The notes under the pieces were generated by a model. The model ran no database searches, had not been told where the DNA came from, and saw nothing but the letters and a program-made list of their open reading frames with translations. A stretch of 64,000 bases of DNA. Source: Brucella cytisi (GTDB lineage Bacteria > Pseudomonadota > Alphaproteobacteria > Rhizobiales > Rhizobiaceae). Location of the stretch: the NCBI GenBank assembly GCA_012103075.1, contig JAAVLQ010000002.1, forward strand, positions 1-64,000, in the 5' to 3' direction. Within the stretch, counting starts at the first letter, position 1. The number at the start of each line of letters is the position of its first letter. This document shows, one piece after another, positions 20,690 through 30,512 of the stretch. A program made the position numbers and the translations under genes.

Positions 20690-21580
20690 ATGTCGGGCGT
20701 CACCTCAGAGGATACATCCGCCGCGCCCAAAGGGCAGCGCGATCTGACCCCGCTCTTTCTGGTCGGGCCGTCGACGCTTTTGTTCTTCGCGCTGGTGCTG
20801 CTGCCGCTCGGCCTTACCGTGCTGCTTTCATTCAATAGCTACAGCTATGACAAGGGCATTGAGAACGTCTACTCGCTTGCCAATTATGTGCAGGTTCTGA
20901 AAGACCCCTATTACCTTTCGATCTTCTGGCGCACGCTCAAGCTGGCGTTGATCACAACCGTCATCACGGTGCTGGTCGGTGTGCCCGAGGCCTATATTCT
21001 GTCCAATATGCGCAAGCCATGGCGCTCGATCTTCCTTTTGGTCATCATCGGCCCGCTTCTGGTTTCGGTCGTGGTCCGCACATTTGGCTGGAGCATGTTG
21101 CTGGGCCGCAACGGCCTCGTGAACAGCGCCCTCGACATGGTGGGTCTGCCGACGGCGCAGATCCTCTACAGCGAAACGGCCATCGTCATCGGTCTGGTGC
21201 ATATCATGCTGCCATTCATGGTGATCCCGGTCTGGACCGTGCTGCAGAAGCTCGATCCGTCGGTGGAAGCCGCAGCGCTGACGCTCGGCGCATCGCGCCT
21301 GACAGCACTTCGCCGTGTGGTGTTTCCGCAGGCAGTCCTTGGAATCTTGTCGGGCAGCCTCATCGTGTTTGCGCTTTCGGCCAGCTCCTTCGCTATTCCG
21401 GGTCTTCTCGGCGGACGTCGTCTCAAGATGGCGGCGACTGTCGTCTATGATGAGTTCCTGATCGAGCTGAACTGGCCGTTGGGTGCTGCGATCGCCATCA
21501 TCGTTCTGGTCGCCAATCTCGTCATTATGATTGCCTATAATCGTCTGCTCGAAGGGCAGGCCAAGAAGAAGCTGGGATAG
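20690..21580 (+). CDS. ABC permease, PotB type
   Basis: Intact permease of about 297 residues with six predicted membrane segments, starting 2 bases after the ATPase stop (MSGVTSEDTSA). The EAAA-type coupling loop reads EAAALTLGASRLTALRRVVFPQA. It forms the channel with the permease at 21585. Confidence 0.92.
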   Translation: MSGVTSEDTSAAPKGQRDLTPLFLVGPSTLLFFALVLLPLGLTVLLSFNSYSYDKGIENVYSLANYVQVLKDPYYLSIFWRTLKLALITTVITVLVGVPEAYILSNMRKPWRSIFLLVIIGPLLVSVVVRTFGWSMLLGRNGLVNSALDMVGLPTAQILYSETAIVIGLVHIMLPFMVIPVWTVLQKLDPSVEAAALTLGASRLTALRRVVFPQAVLGILSGSLIVFALSASSFAIPGLLGGRRLKMAATVVYDEFLIELNWPLGAAIAIIVLVANLVIMIAYNRLLEGQAKKKLG

Positions 21581-21584
21581 AGCC

Positions 21585-22392
21585 ATGGTTAAGAACGGTC
21601 CTTTCGCCCTTTTCTTCCACACGCTGATCGTCATCTTCATGCTGGCGCCGATGGTTGTGGTGTGCCCGGGTTGCCTTCACACCGGAAAACACATTGACCA
21701 TGCCGTGGAGCGGCCCGAATGCGGGCTTGTCGCTGCGCTGGTTCCCGGCCGTGTTCGAGCATAACGATTTCATGACCTCGTTCTATAATAGTGTGCAGCT
21801 CGCGTTCTTCTCGGCAACGATTTCGACGCTTCTGGCCGTGCCGTCTGGTCTGGCGATTGCGCAGTGTAACTTCCGCGGTCGCGATGCGCTGAACGCGCTT
21901 TTCCTGTCGCCACTCATCATTCCGCATCTGGTTCTGGGCGTTGCATTCCTGCGCCTGTTTTCGCTGATGGGTTTCACCGGCTCCTTCGTCTGGCTGGTCG
22001 CGGCACATTCGATTGTCGTCACGCCTTATGCGTTGCGCCTCATCCTCGCTTCGCTTGGCAGCATGGATCGCAATGCGGAAAATGCAGCGCGCACACTCGG
22101 CGCGGGTGAGTGGACCGTGTTCCGTCGCATCACCTTGCCATTGCTTTTGCCGGGCCTGTCGGGCGGCTGGCTGCTCGCCTTCATCAATTCGTTCGATGAA
22201 CTCACGATGTCGATCTTCGTCACTTCTCCGTCCACGGTCACGCTGCCGGTCCGCATGTATATGTATGCCAGCGAATCCATCGACCCGATGATGGCGGCGG
22301 TTTCGGCGCTCATGATCCTCGTTGCCACCGTGACCATGATTATCATCGATCGCATGTTCGGCCTCGACCGGCTTCTGGTGGGCAAGGGTTGA
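21585..22392 (+). CDS. ABC permease, PotC type, frameshifted
   Basis: Second permease, about 269 residues. It starts at 21585 (MVKNGPFALFFHTL). An indel around 21668 (a CCCGGG region) shifts the frame just after the first membrane segment. It then continues VAFTPENTLTMPWSG and a coupling loop NAARTLGAGEWTVFRRITLP. The stop overlaps or abuts the next small gene. Confidence 0.9.
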
Positions 22393-22403
22393 GCAGGCAG
22401 ATT

Positions 22404-22712
22404 ATGACGATCCCGGTTTCCCCTTCGGCGGCTCAGTTCCGCAGACGGTATCGGCTGACCGAACAGCCGATCAGCTTCTCGCTTGACGGCGTTTCCTTCG
22501 AGGGACGTCGTGGCGATACCGTGCTGACAGCCATTCTCTCCGTGCAGGGAAAGCTGCGTTATACCGAATTTACTGGAGAACCGCGTGCGGGCTTCTGCCT
22601 GATCGGCGCGTGTCAGGATTGTCATGTCATGACGGCTGAAGGCCACAAGCTTCGTGCCTGCACCACGCTTCTGGAAGACGGCATGGCCTTTGTGACGGAG
22701 CCTGCACTATGA
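22404..22712 (+). CDS. (2Fe-2S) small subunit of FAD amine dehydrogenase
   Basis: Intact small iron-sulfur protein, about 102 residues, of the gamma-subunit type found in HcnA/opine oxidase/D-hydroxyproline dehydrogenase complexes. Its cysteines (GFCLIGACQDCHV and RACTT) form a plant-ferredoxin-like cluster motif. ATG 22404 is preferred, but a TTG at 22389 in the same frame is possible. It shares ATGA with the next gene. Confidence 0.88.
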   Translation: MTIPVSPSAAQFRRRYRLTEQPISFSLDGVSFEGRRGDTVLTAILSVQGKLRYTEFTGEPRAGFCLIGACQDCHVMTAEGHKLRACTTLLEDGMAFVTEPAL

Positions 22713-24102
22713 ATGCGGTCCTCCATCCGGTTATTGTCGGCGCTGGTCCTGCGGGCATTCGTGCAGCCGAAACGTTGGTCAAGGCAGGTCTCAGGCCCAT
22801 CGTTCTCGATGAAGGATTTCGGTCTGGCGGCCAGATCTACCGTCGCCCGCCGCTCGATGACGGGCGCAGCTATTTTAGCCGTTATGGGTCGGAAGCGCAT
22901 AAGGCCGAAGCGCTACACAAGACCTTCGACACATTGCGCGGTGCAATTGATTACCGCCCAGAAACGCTGGTCTGGAATATCACCCGGAATGATGGCGATC
23001 ATCTCGATCTCCTGACCGGGGGCGTCCATAGCCAGCTGCCCTACAGCTATCTCATTCTGGCGACGGGAGCTACGGACCGGGTTCTACCGTTCAAAGGCTG
23101 GACCAAGCCCGGCGTCTATACGCTTGGCGCGTCGCAGACGGCACTCAAGGCGCAAGGCTGCACGGTCGGTGAACGCGTGGTGTTCATGGGTTCGGGGCCG
23201 CTGCTTTATCTGGTCGCCTGTCAGTATCATAATGCTGGTGCGAAGGTTGCGGCCGTCCCGGACACGGCGCCATTCGCTTCAAAACTCCATCTGGCACATC
23301 TGGCGCTTTATGCACCGCGCATTGTCGCTCTTGGCGCTTATTACGGCCTGCGGTTGAAGCTTGGCGGCGTGCCGATCCATTATAATGTGCGCCCAGATGA
23401 AGTTCTGGGCGAAGGTCATGTCGAAGGCGTTCGCTATCGCACAGGCAAGCGTGTTCGCGAGGTTGAATGCGATGCGCTGGCCTATGGCTTTGCGCTGCGC
23501 CCCGAGACCCAGCTTGCTGATCTCGTCGGTTGCGAATTCCGCTTTGAAGAACGCGATCGTGCGTGGCTTCCTGCTGCCGACACGCTTGGCCGCTCAAGCC
23601 GCGAAGGCGTCTATGTCGCGGGTGACGGCGCGGGCATTGCCGGTGCGGATGCCGCCGAAATTCGTGGGCATCTGGCCGCGATTGCTTTGTTGCGCGATAG
23701 GAGCTTGCCCTTTGACGAAGGCACGGAACGTGGTCTTCTCGCAAAGCTCGATCATATATATCGCGAACGCCTGATCGTCGAAAAAGCCTTCCCGTTCCCG
23801 CACGACTGGTTTGACACGATTGCAGGCGATGTCACACTTTGCCGTTGCGAAGAAATCGCGGTGCGTGAAGCGAAGGCAGTCATCAGCCAAGGCGATACGC
23901 GTGAGATCAACCGGCTAAAGGCGCTTACCCGTGTGGGGATGGGGCGCTGTCAGGGGCGCATGTGTACCGCTGCGACTGCCGAACTTCTGGCTTCGATGCA
24001 GGACAAGACGCCCGCTGAAGTCGGGCGCATCCGCGCGCAGGCACCGGTCAAACCGATCCCGCTTGGCTTTGGTGCGCCGGCGGGGGAGGCGCTTCGTCAT
24101 GA
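22709..24102 (+). CDS. FAD/NAD-binding alpha subunit (OoxA/HcnB-like), frameshift at end
   Basis: Large flavoprotein subunit of a heteromeric amine dehydrogenase, about 465 residues. An N-terminal FAD fold (VIVGAGPAGIRAAE) lies near residue 8 and a second dinucleotide fold in the middle. A C-terminal BFD-like cluster domain has CRCEE and GRCQGRMC. The open frame appears to run to 26317, but this is an artefact. After a G-run near 24080 the correct frame ends GGGASS and stops at 24100-24102, overlapping the start of the beta subunit. Confidence 0.88.
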
Positions 24103-25248
24103 CAAAGTATCTTCAGGCCGATGCGGTGATTATTGGTGGCGGGATTGTTGGCGGTTCGGCGACTCTTTTCATGCGGCAGGCCGGGTTGTCGGTCATCCTG
24201 CTCGACAAGGGCTTTTGCGGCGCGCAGGCAAGCGGCATCAATTATGGCGGCGTGCGCAGACAGGGGCGCGCGCCAGAACAGCTGCCGCTCGCACAGCGTT
24301 CGCACGCATTGTGGGCGCGTCTGCCGGAACTTATTGGCATCGATGGCGAATATATTCGCAGCGGACATTTGAAGCTTGCGCGCACGGAAGCGCATTTCGC
24401 AAACCTAGAAGCTTATGCCGCCACGGTGCAGCCGCTTGGGCTCGATGTAGAGCTGATCGGCGGCAATGCGGTGCGGGAACGTTTCCCATGGCTTCCGGGC
24501 AACGTCGCGGGCGCTTCGCTCTGTGCGGAAGATGGCCACGCCAATCCGCGTCTGGTCGCGCCTGCCTTTGCCCGCGCTGCACTGGCGGCGGGGCCACGGT
24601 GCTGGAAAACACGCCGGTCATCGAAGCGCGTGAAACCGGTGATGGATTTGCCATTCTGGCGGGCTCTTACCCCACGGGTGACACGATCGAAATCCGCTCG
24701 CGTCTTCTGTTCAATTGCGCCGGTGCATGGTCGGATCAGTTTGCAGCGTCTTTCGGCGAGCCGGTGCCGCTCCAGCGCATCTATCCGTCGATGGTCGTTA
24801 CCGAGCCAATGCCGTTTCGCCTGCTGATGAGCCTTGGCGAAGAAGGCGGCGGCTTCTACGGTCGTCAGGTAACGCGCGGCAATTATGTGATGGGCGGCGG
24901 GCGCGGTACACCGCTTGAAAACCCGGATTTTTCGCGGCCTTCGGTCAATGCGGCGTCATCGGTGATGCTGCGTGCCATCGAACTTTTCCCGCATCTGAAA
25001 AATGCCCGGGTTATCCGTTTCTGGTCTGGCACTGAATCGGAACTGCCGGACGATAATCCGGTGATCGGGCCAAGCAGCCGGTCAAGAACCTCTTTCACGC
25101 CTTCGGATTTTGCGGCGCCGGTTTCCAGACCGGCCCGGCTGTGGGCGCTGTTCTTTGCGATCTCGCCGTCAAAGGCGAGACGGAAACGCCGATCGATGCA
25201 TTCCGTATCGACCGGTTCAATAAAAACTCAAACCACAAAGGGGAGTAG
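24099..25248 (+). CDS. FAD-dependent oxidoreductase beta subunit (DAO family), frameshifted
   Basis: Catalytic D-amino-acid-oxidase-fold subunit (OoxB/HcnC-like) that oxidises the C-N bond of an imported amine such as an opine, hydroxyproline or glycine derivative; substrate unknown. It starts at 24099 (MTKYLQADAVIIGGGIVGGS). Indels near 24593 and 25080 move the frame. The true C-terminus is LFHAFGFCGAGFQTGPAVG... ending NHKGE with TAG at 25246. The reconstructed length of about 383 residues is normal. Confidence 0.88.
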
Positions 25249-25249
25249 C

Positions 25250-26317
25250 ATGAAAACTCAATCCGTTACCAAGGCCATCACCAAGTCCGCCCTGTTGGCG
25301 CTCGGCCTGTCGGTCGCCTTTGCCTCCGCCGCATCGGCTGAAACCAAGACGCTCTATATCGGCATGAATGGCGGCAATATGGAGAAGGCCTATACCGAGC
25401 ACGTTCTGCCGGAATTTGAAAAGGCCAACAACGTCAAGGTCGTTGTCGTGCCGGGCAACTCGGCGGATATTCTCGCCAAAGCAACCGCGCAGAAGGATAA
25501 TCCGCAGATGCATGTCATGCTGCTCGACGATGGCGTCATGGTGCGCGCAATCAGTTCCGGCCTGTGCCAGAAGATTTCTGATGATCCGGTTCTGGCTGAT
25601 ATTCAGCCTGCCGCGCGTCTCAAGAACGACATGGCCATCGGCATCGATATGGGCATGACCGGCATTGCCTATAACAAGAAGCTTTTCGACGAAAAGGGCT
25701 GGGCAGCACCGACCTCGTGGATGGACTTTGCCGACGAAAAATATGCGAACGCCGTGGTGTTCCAGTCGGCTTCCGCTTCGACTTTCGGCCTCCACGCCTT
25801 CTTGATGTTCAACCGAATTCAGGGCGGTGATGAAAAGAACCTCGAACCGGGCTTCGAAAAATTCCCGGACACAATCGGCAAGAACGTCCCGGAATACATT
25901 CCGTCATCGGCTAAGATCTCGGAAATGGTGCAGACCGGCGAGGCAGCGATCTTCCCGCTGACGCCGACGGGCGTCAATAACCTGAAAGCCAAGGGCATAC
26001 CGGTTGAATATGCACAGCCGAAGGAAGGCTCTGTCGTCCTCGCCGTGACCGAATGTGTGCTCGCAGGCAACAACGAACCCGAACTGAGCCAGAAGCTTGC
26101 TCACTATCTGCTTTCGGCAGATGCGCAGAGCAAGGCGCTCGACCATGGCAACCTCATTCCGTCGAACCAGAAGGCAAAGGCCGGTACGCCTGATGCGCAA
26201 GCCAAGCTCGACGCTTTCAACGGCTACATGAAAACAGCCAATACGCTCGACTGGGATGCCGTCAATGAAGGTCGCCAGCAGCTCAACAGCCGCTGGAACC
26301 GCACTATCGAAAAGTAA
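25250..26317 (+). CDS. Extracellular solute-binding protein, polyamine/opine type
   Basis: Periplasmic binding protein of 355 residues for the importer encoded upstream. It starts 1 base after the beta-subunit stop (MKTQSVTKAITK). The signal peptide is cleaved after SAASA (ETKTLYIG). The fold 1 type (LYIGMNGGNMEKAYTE, GMTGIAYNKKLF, LPLTPTGV-like stretch, C-terminal LLSADAQ) resembles PotD/iron-type binding proteins. The position last in the operon, before a perfect terminator, suggests highest expression. Confidence 0.92.
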   Translation: MKTQSVTKAITKSALLALGLSVAFASAASAETKTLYIGMNGGNMEKAYTEHVLPEFEKANNVKVVVVPGNSADILAKATAQKDNPQMHVMLLDDGVMVRAISSGLCQKISDDPVLADIQPAARLKNDMAIGIDMGMTGIAYNKKLFDEKGWAAPTSWMDFADEKYANAVVFQSASASTFGLHAFLMFNRIQGGDEKNLEPGFEKFPDTIGKNVPEYIPSSAKISEMVQTGEAAIFPLTPTGVNNLKAKGIPVEYAQPKEGSVVLAVTECVLAGNNEPELSQKLAHYLLSADAQSKALDHGNLIPSNQKAKAGTPDAQAKLDAFNGYMKTANTLDWDAVNEGRQQLNSRWNRTIEK

Positions 26318-26334
26318 GATCAATATATGATCTG

Positions 26335-26370
26335 AAAAAGCCCGCCCCGGGAAACCGGGGCGGGCTTTTT
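26335..26370 (+). terminator. Perfect 16-bp terminator with GAAA loop
   Basis: AAAAAGCCCGCCCCGG and CCGGGGCGGGCTTTTT form an uninterrupted stem of 16 bp closed by a GAAA tetraloop. It is symmetrical and could work in both directions. It ends the ABC/dehydrogenase operon. Confidence 0.95.
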
Positions 26371-26453
26371 GCTGGAAAGCCGTTTACGCATCGTCCGCTG
26401 ATATTGTAGCTTGCCCGCAAATCATCCGGGCAAATCGATGGATCGGGACAAGC

Positions 26454-27052
26454 GTGAAAAAAGCGGCAGTATTCGCATTCCTTGGAATTCTGGTGGCGGC
26501 ACCTGCACTTGCAGAGGACAACTGGAAAGCCGTCGAGGAAATCAAAACCTACGCCATCGCCGGGAAAACCGGTCCCCAACTTTATGAATCCATCGGCGAG
26601 CGTGGCCCGAAGATCGGCGGCGGCAAAACCCGCGTCATCGCCCATACCAGCTATGTGCTGACACGGGACCGGAAGTTCGACCGCTCCAACAATGCCTGTA
26701 CGATCCTGTCGGCCACACCGAAGCTGAAGATCACCTATATGCTGCCGAAGCCCTCGCAGAAACTTGCCTCGCCCGTGAAGGAGCATTGGGAGACTTTCTC
26801 CGAAGGCATCCGCAAGCATGAGCTTGTGCACGGCGACCATGCCAGGACATGACGCGCGAGATCGTGCGCCGGACCGTTGGCTTGTCGGTTCCAAACGACC
26901 CGAAATGCCAGAAGATCCGCAAGGTGCTCATCAAGGAAATCACCGATATGGTGGACGTGCAGCGCGCTCAGGGCCGCGCCTTCGACAAGGTTGAGATGGG
27001 CAATGGCGGCAATGTCCACCAGCTTATTCTGGCGTTGGTGAACGGCGGCTGA
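26454..27052 (+). CDS. DUF922-type secreted Zn-protease-like protein, frameshifted
   Basis: Exported protein of about 199 residues with a signal peptide (GTG start, MKKAAVFAFLGILV, cleaved after ALA). The HELVHGDHA stretch near residue 122 is an HExxH-like metallopeptidase motif typical of DUF922. A lost G near 26850 (RDMTREIVRR expected) splits the frame, and the remainder runs to 27052. It stands alone; function unknown. Confidence 0.75.
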
Positions 27053-27166
27053 TTTTTTCTTCAACAGCCTGCGCTCTGCACAGAAATCTGCTGTTTTGAA
27101 CGAGATGGAACATTCCTGATATTGATGAAATGAAAGCCTTTCATGCGCCTGTTTGAACAGAAGCGA

Positions 27167-27195
27167 TTGACTTCCTAACTAGTTAGTACATTTTA
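27167..27195 (+). promoter_or_regulatory. Promoter with palindromic operator for the TRAP/quiC operon
   Basis: TTGACT (27167-27172) is a good -35 box, and ATTTTA (27190-27195) lies 17 bases on. Between them CTAACTAGTTAG (27175-27186) is a perfect 12-bp palindrome, of the kind bound by TetR repressors, and the operon encodes one (32431). A repressor here would block RNA polymerase. About 265 bases of leader follow before dctQ, containing a ten-codon frame (MAQPTDAILF at 27201) behind GAGGA but no recognised gene. Confidence 0.6.
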
Positions 27196-27461
27196 GAGGA
27201 ATGGCGCAGCCGACCGATGCGATTCTGTTCTGAAGCGGGATGGGCTGAGGAGGAGTGGACTGCAGGTCACGATGAGGCACATGCCGGAGACCGAAATGGT
27301 TTTCTGACAGGGCTTTCGTTGCGATGGTCGGTCAGGGACTGTGGGGAAAGCGATATTTCGCCTCGGGGATGCATGGGACCTCCTGCCGGTGATGTCGCGT
27401 CGCTTTCACCGAAACCCGAAAAGGGGCAGCAGTCTGCAAGCGTTGTGCCGGGAGGAGGAAC

Positions 27462-28005
27462 ATGAAAGCTTTAGTCGATTTCTATTTTACCGCAGCGCGG
27501 TTTGCCATTGCCTGCCTTCTTGGCTGCATGGTCGTGCTCGTGTTCGGCAATGTGGTGCTGCGCTATGCCTTCAATCAGGGCATTACGGTTTCGGAAGAAC
27601 TGTCGCGCATCTTCTTCATCTGGCTCACCTTTCTCGGCGCGGTGGTCGCTATGCGCGACCATGCGCATCTGGGCGTGGATTCGCTGGTGCGCCGCCTGTC
27701 GCCTACGGGCGCGCGCATTGCGCTGGTCGCCGGCCATATCATGATGTTCGGCGCGACATGGCTGGTTCTTTTCGGGAAGCTGGACGCAGACGCTTATCAA
27801 TATTCCGACTCTGGCTCCGGCGACGAGTATGTCGATGGGCTGGTTTTACGGCGCAGGACTAGCCTTTGCCGTCCCCGCACTCCTGATCATTGCATGGAAC
27901 GGTTTCGGCATCGCAACCGGGCGGATTGATGTCGCCGGGACGCATTTTGTGATGGATAGCGAGGAGCATGTCACGCCCGTTTCGACCGATGAAGATCGCA
28001 AATAG
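27462..28005 (+). CDS. dctQ: TRAP transporter small permease DctQ, frameshifted
   Basis: Four-helix membrane subunit of a TRAP importer, about 180 residues. It starts at 27462 behind GGGAGGAGGA. The conserved FFIWLTFLGAVVAMRDHAHLG stretch is present, in two parts from residue 60. An indel near 27778 shifts the frame; the true C-terminus continues SWTQTLINIPTL... GWFYGAGLAFAVP to TAG at 28003. Confidence 0.88.
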
Positions 28006-28017
28006 GGCGCGCCGACC

Positions 28018-29298
28018 ATGACCTTGCTCATCTTTCTCGCTGCCCTACTGGTTCCGATGGCGCTCGGCGTCCCCGTTGCCTTTTTGCGCTCATCATCAGC
28101 GGTGCGGCGCTGATGATGTATATGGATTTGTTCGACGCCCAGATCGTGGCGCAGAACGTGTTGAACGGCGCTGACAGTTTTCCGCTCATGGCCGTTCCGT
28201 TCTTTCTGCTTGCCGGGGAAATCATGAATGCGGGCGGCCTTTCGCGTCGCATCGTCAATCTGGCGCTGGTCATGGTGGGGCATGTGCGTGGCGGTCTCGG
28301 TTTCGTCGCGATCTTTGCGGCTTGTGTGATCGCAAGCCTTTCGGGTTCGGCGGTTGCCGATGCGGCAGCGCTCGGCGCATTGCTGTTCCCGATGATGCGC
28401 AATGCCGGACACGAGCCGGGTCGTGCTGCCGGGCTGATCGCCTCGGCATCGATCATTGCCCCGATCATCCCGCCTTCCATCGGTTTCATCCTGTTCGGTG
28501 TGGTCGGCGGCGTTTCGATCACCAAGCTGTTTCTGGCGGGGATTTTCCCCGGCTTGATGATTGCCGTCGCGCTGTGCGTGACATGGTTCATCCTTGCGCG
28601 TCGCGAACAGTTCGAATTGCCGAAGAAGGCCGAACCCGGCGCACGGATGCGTGCCTTCCTCGACAGTATATGGGCCTTGATGCTGCCGGTCATCATTATT
28701 GTCGGTCTTCGCTTTGGCGTATTCACGCCGACGGAAGCGGGCGTGGTTGCCGCTGTCTATTCGCTGTTTGTCGCTACCGTGATTTATCGGGAATTGCCGC
28801 TTTCAAGGCTCTATCCGGCCATGGTGGACGCAGCGAAGACGACCGCCGTGGTGATGTTCCTCGTTGCCAGCGCCAGTGTTTCGGCCCGGATGATTACGGT
28901 TGCCGATGTGCCGGGTGAACTGGCCGAACTGGTGCGTCCTTTGATGGACAACCAGACGCTTCTGCTGCTTGCCATCATGCTTTTGGTCGTTCTCGTCGGC
29001 ATGGCCATGGACATGACCCCGACAATCCTGATCCTGACGCCGGTGTTGATGCCGATCATCAAGGAAGCTGGCATCGATCCGGTCTATTTCGGCGTGCTGT
29101 TCATCATCAACAATTCCATTGGCCTCATCACCCCGCCTGTCGGCACGGTGCTGAATGTGGTGTGCGGCGTCGCGCGCCTGCCGTTCGAAAAAAGTGATGA
29201 CGGGTGTTCTGCCGTTCCTGATTGCGCAGCTGGTAGTGCTTTTCCTGATGGTGCTGTTCCCGCAACTGGTGACGGTCCCGATGAACTGGTTTCATTAA
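28018..29298 (+). CDS. dctM: TRAP transporter large permease DctM, frameshifted
   Basis: Twelve-helix transport subunit, about 426 residues. It starts at 28018 (MTLLIFLAALLVPMALG). Extra T bases near 28083 and an extra A near 29190 break the ends. The middle is clean, with FPLMAVPFFLLAGEIM, SASIIAPIIPPSIGF and NNSIGLITPPVGTVLNV. It ends VPMNWFH. The family imports C4-dicarboxylates and other organic acids, and here an aromatic-precursor acid such as shikimate is inferred from the neighbours. Confidence 0.9.
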
Positions 29299-29301
29299 AT
29301 C

Positions 29302-29350
29302 AGAGCATGTCTCCCGAAAGTGGAAACCGGTTTCGGAATAAAGACATGCG
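29302..29350. repeat. Short palindromic repeat, type 'GCATGTCT'
   Basis: GCATGTCT and AGACATGC arms enclose CCCGAAA...TTTCGG, the same architecture as the element at 11171-11221. It fills the gap between dctM and dctP, where a hairpin could favour expression of the binding protein. Confidence 0.75.
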
Positions 29351-29387
29351 TAAAGACAAAAACAGAATTTTTGAGTGGGAGGAAGAC

Positions 29388-30407
29388 ATGAAGAAACTAT
29401 TGAAGACAATGGCATTGGGAATGGTTCTGCCGCTGGCCCTGATGACGACCACCGCCATGGCTGAAATCCGTTCGCAGACGATCAAGTTTGCCGCCGCCAA
29501 CAGCAAGGGCCATCCGCAGGTCACGGGCATGGAGAAATTTGCCGAGCTGGTGAAGGAAAAAAAGCGGCGGGCAGATCAATGTGAAACTGTTTCCGGGCGG
29601 TGTTCTGGGCAGCGATCCGCAGACGCTTTCCGGCTTGCAGGGCGGCGTCGTGGAAATGACGGTGATGAATGCGGGCATCCTGTCCAGCACCGTCAAGGCA
29701 TTCGAAGCAGTTGATTTGCCATTCCTGTTCAACAGCGGCGAGGAAGCCGACAAGGTCATGGATGGCCCCTTCGGCACCAATCTGATGAAACGCCTGCCCG
29801 ATACGGGGCTGATCGGGCTTGCCTATTGGGAACTCGGTTTCCGCAACCTGACCAATAATCGCCATCCGGTTGCGAAACTGGAGGATATTACCGGGCTGAA
29901 GATCCGCACCCTGCAATCGCCGGTTCCCGTTGCCCTGTTCAATGCGCTCGGTGCCAATGCGGTGCCGCTGCCCTATACCGAGCTTTTTATACAGCGCTTG
30001 AAACCGGCACGGTCGACGGGCAGGAAAATCCGAACGCCAACATCATCAATGCCAAATTCTATGAAGTGCAGAAATATCTGACGCTGACCCGCCACCAGTA
30101 TAATCCGCAGATCGTCATGATCAGCAAGAAGTTCTGGGACCGCCTCAACGATGAGGAAAAGGCGGTGATCGAACAGGCAGCAGTCGAGGCGCGCGATTAT
30201 CAGCGCAAGGTTTCGCGTGAGCAGGATGCGACCGCGCTGGACGAGATCAAGAAGACCGGTATGCAGGTTACGGAGCTTACGCCGGAAGAAACCACGCGCC
30301 TTCGCGATGCGGTAAAGCCGATCATCGAAAAGTTTACGGCCGAAATCGGTGCGGAGACAGTCGATGAGCTCTTCGCCGAATTGAAGAAGGTACGCGGCGG
30401 TAATTAA
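29388..30407 (+). CDS. dctP: TRAP substrate-binding protein DctP, frameshifted
   Basis: Periplasmic binding protein of about 340 residues. The start at 29388 has a GGGAGGAA site. The signal peptide ends near TAMAEIRS. Extra A bases near 29560 and an indel near 29990 shift the frame; between them runs LFPGGVLGSDPQTLSGLQGG and the LKIRTLQSP stretch with the Arg that grips the substrate carboxylate. The C-terminal part resumes as TVDGQENPNANI. Gene order Q-M-P is standard. Confidence 0.9.
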
Positions 30408-30512
30408 GAGATAGTACGGCTGTATATCCTGCGGACAATGAGCAAATGGTTCCGGGCGGGTTTGCCCGAACTGAGCAGAAAACTCCGGCCCGGCCGGAGA
30501 CAGGAGCGTGAC

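Noticed and set aside
22709..26317. A 1202-residue flavoprotein/binding-protein fusion
   Set aside because: Overlapping start/stop signals, an internal signal peptide and correct protein in other frames show three genes joined by indels.
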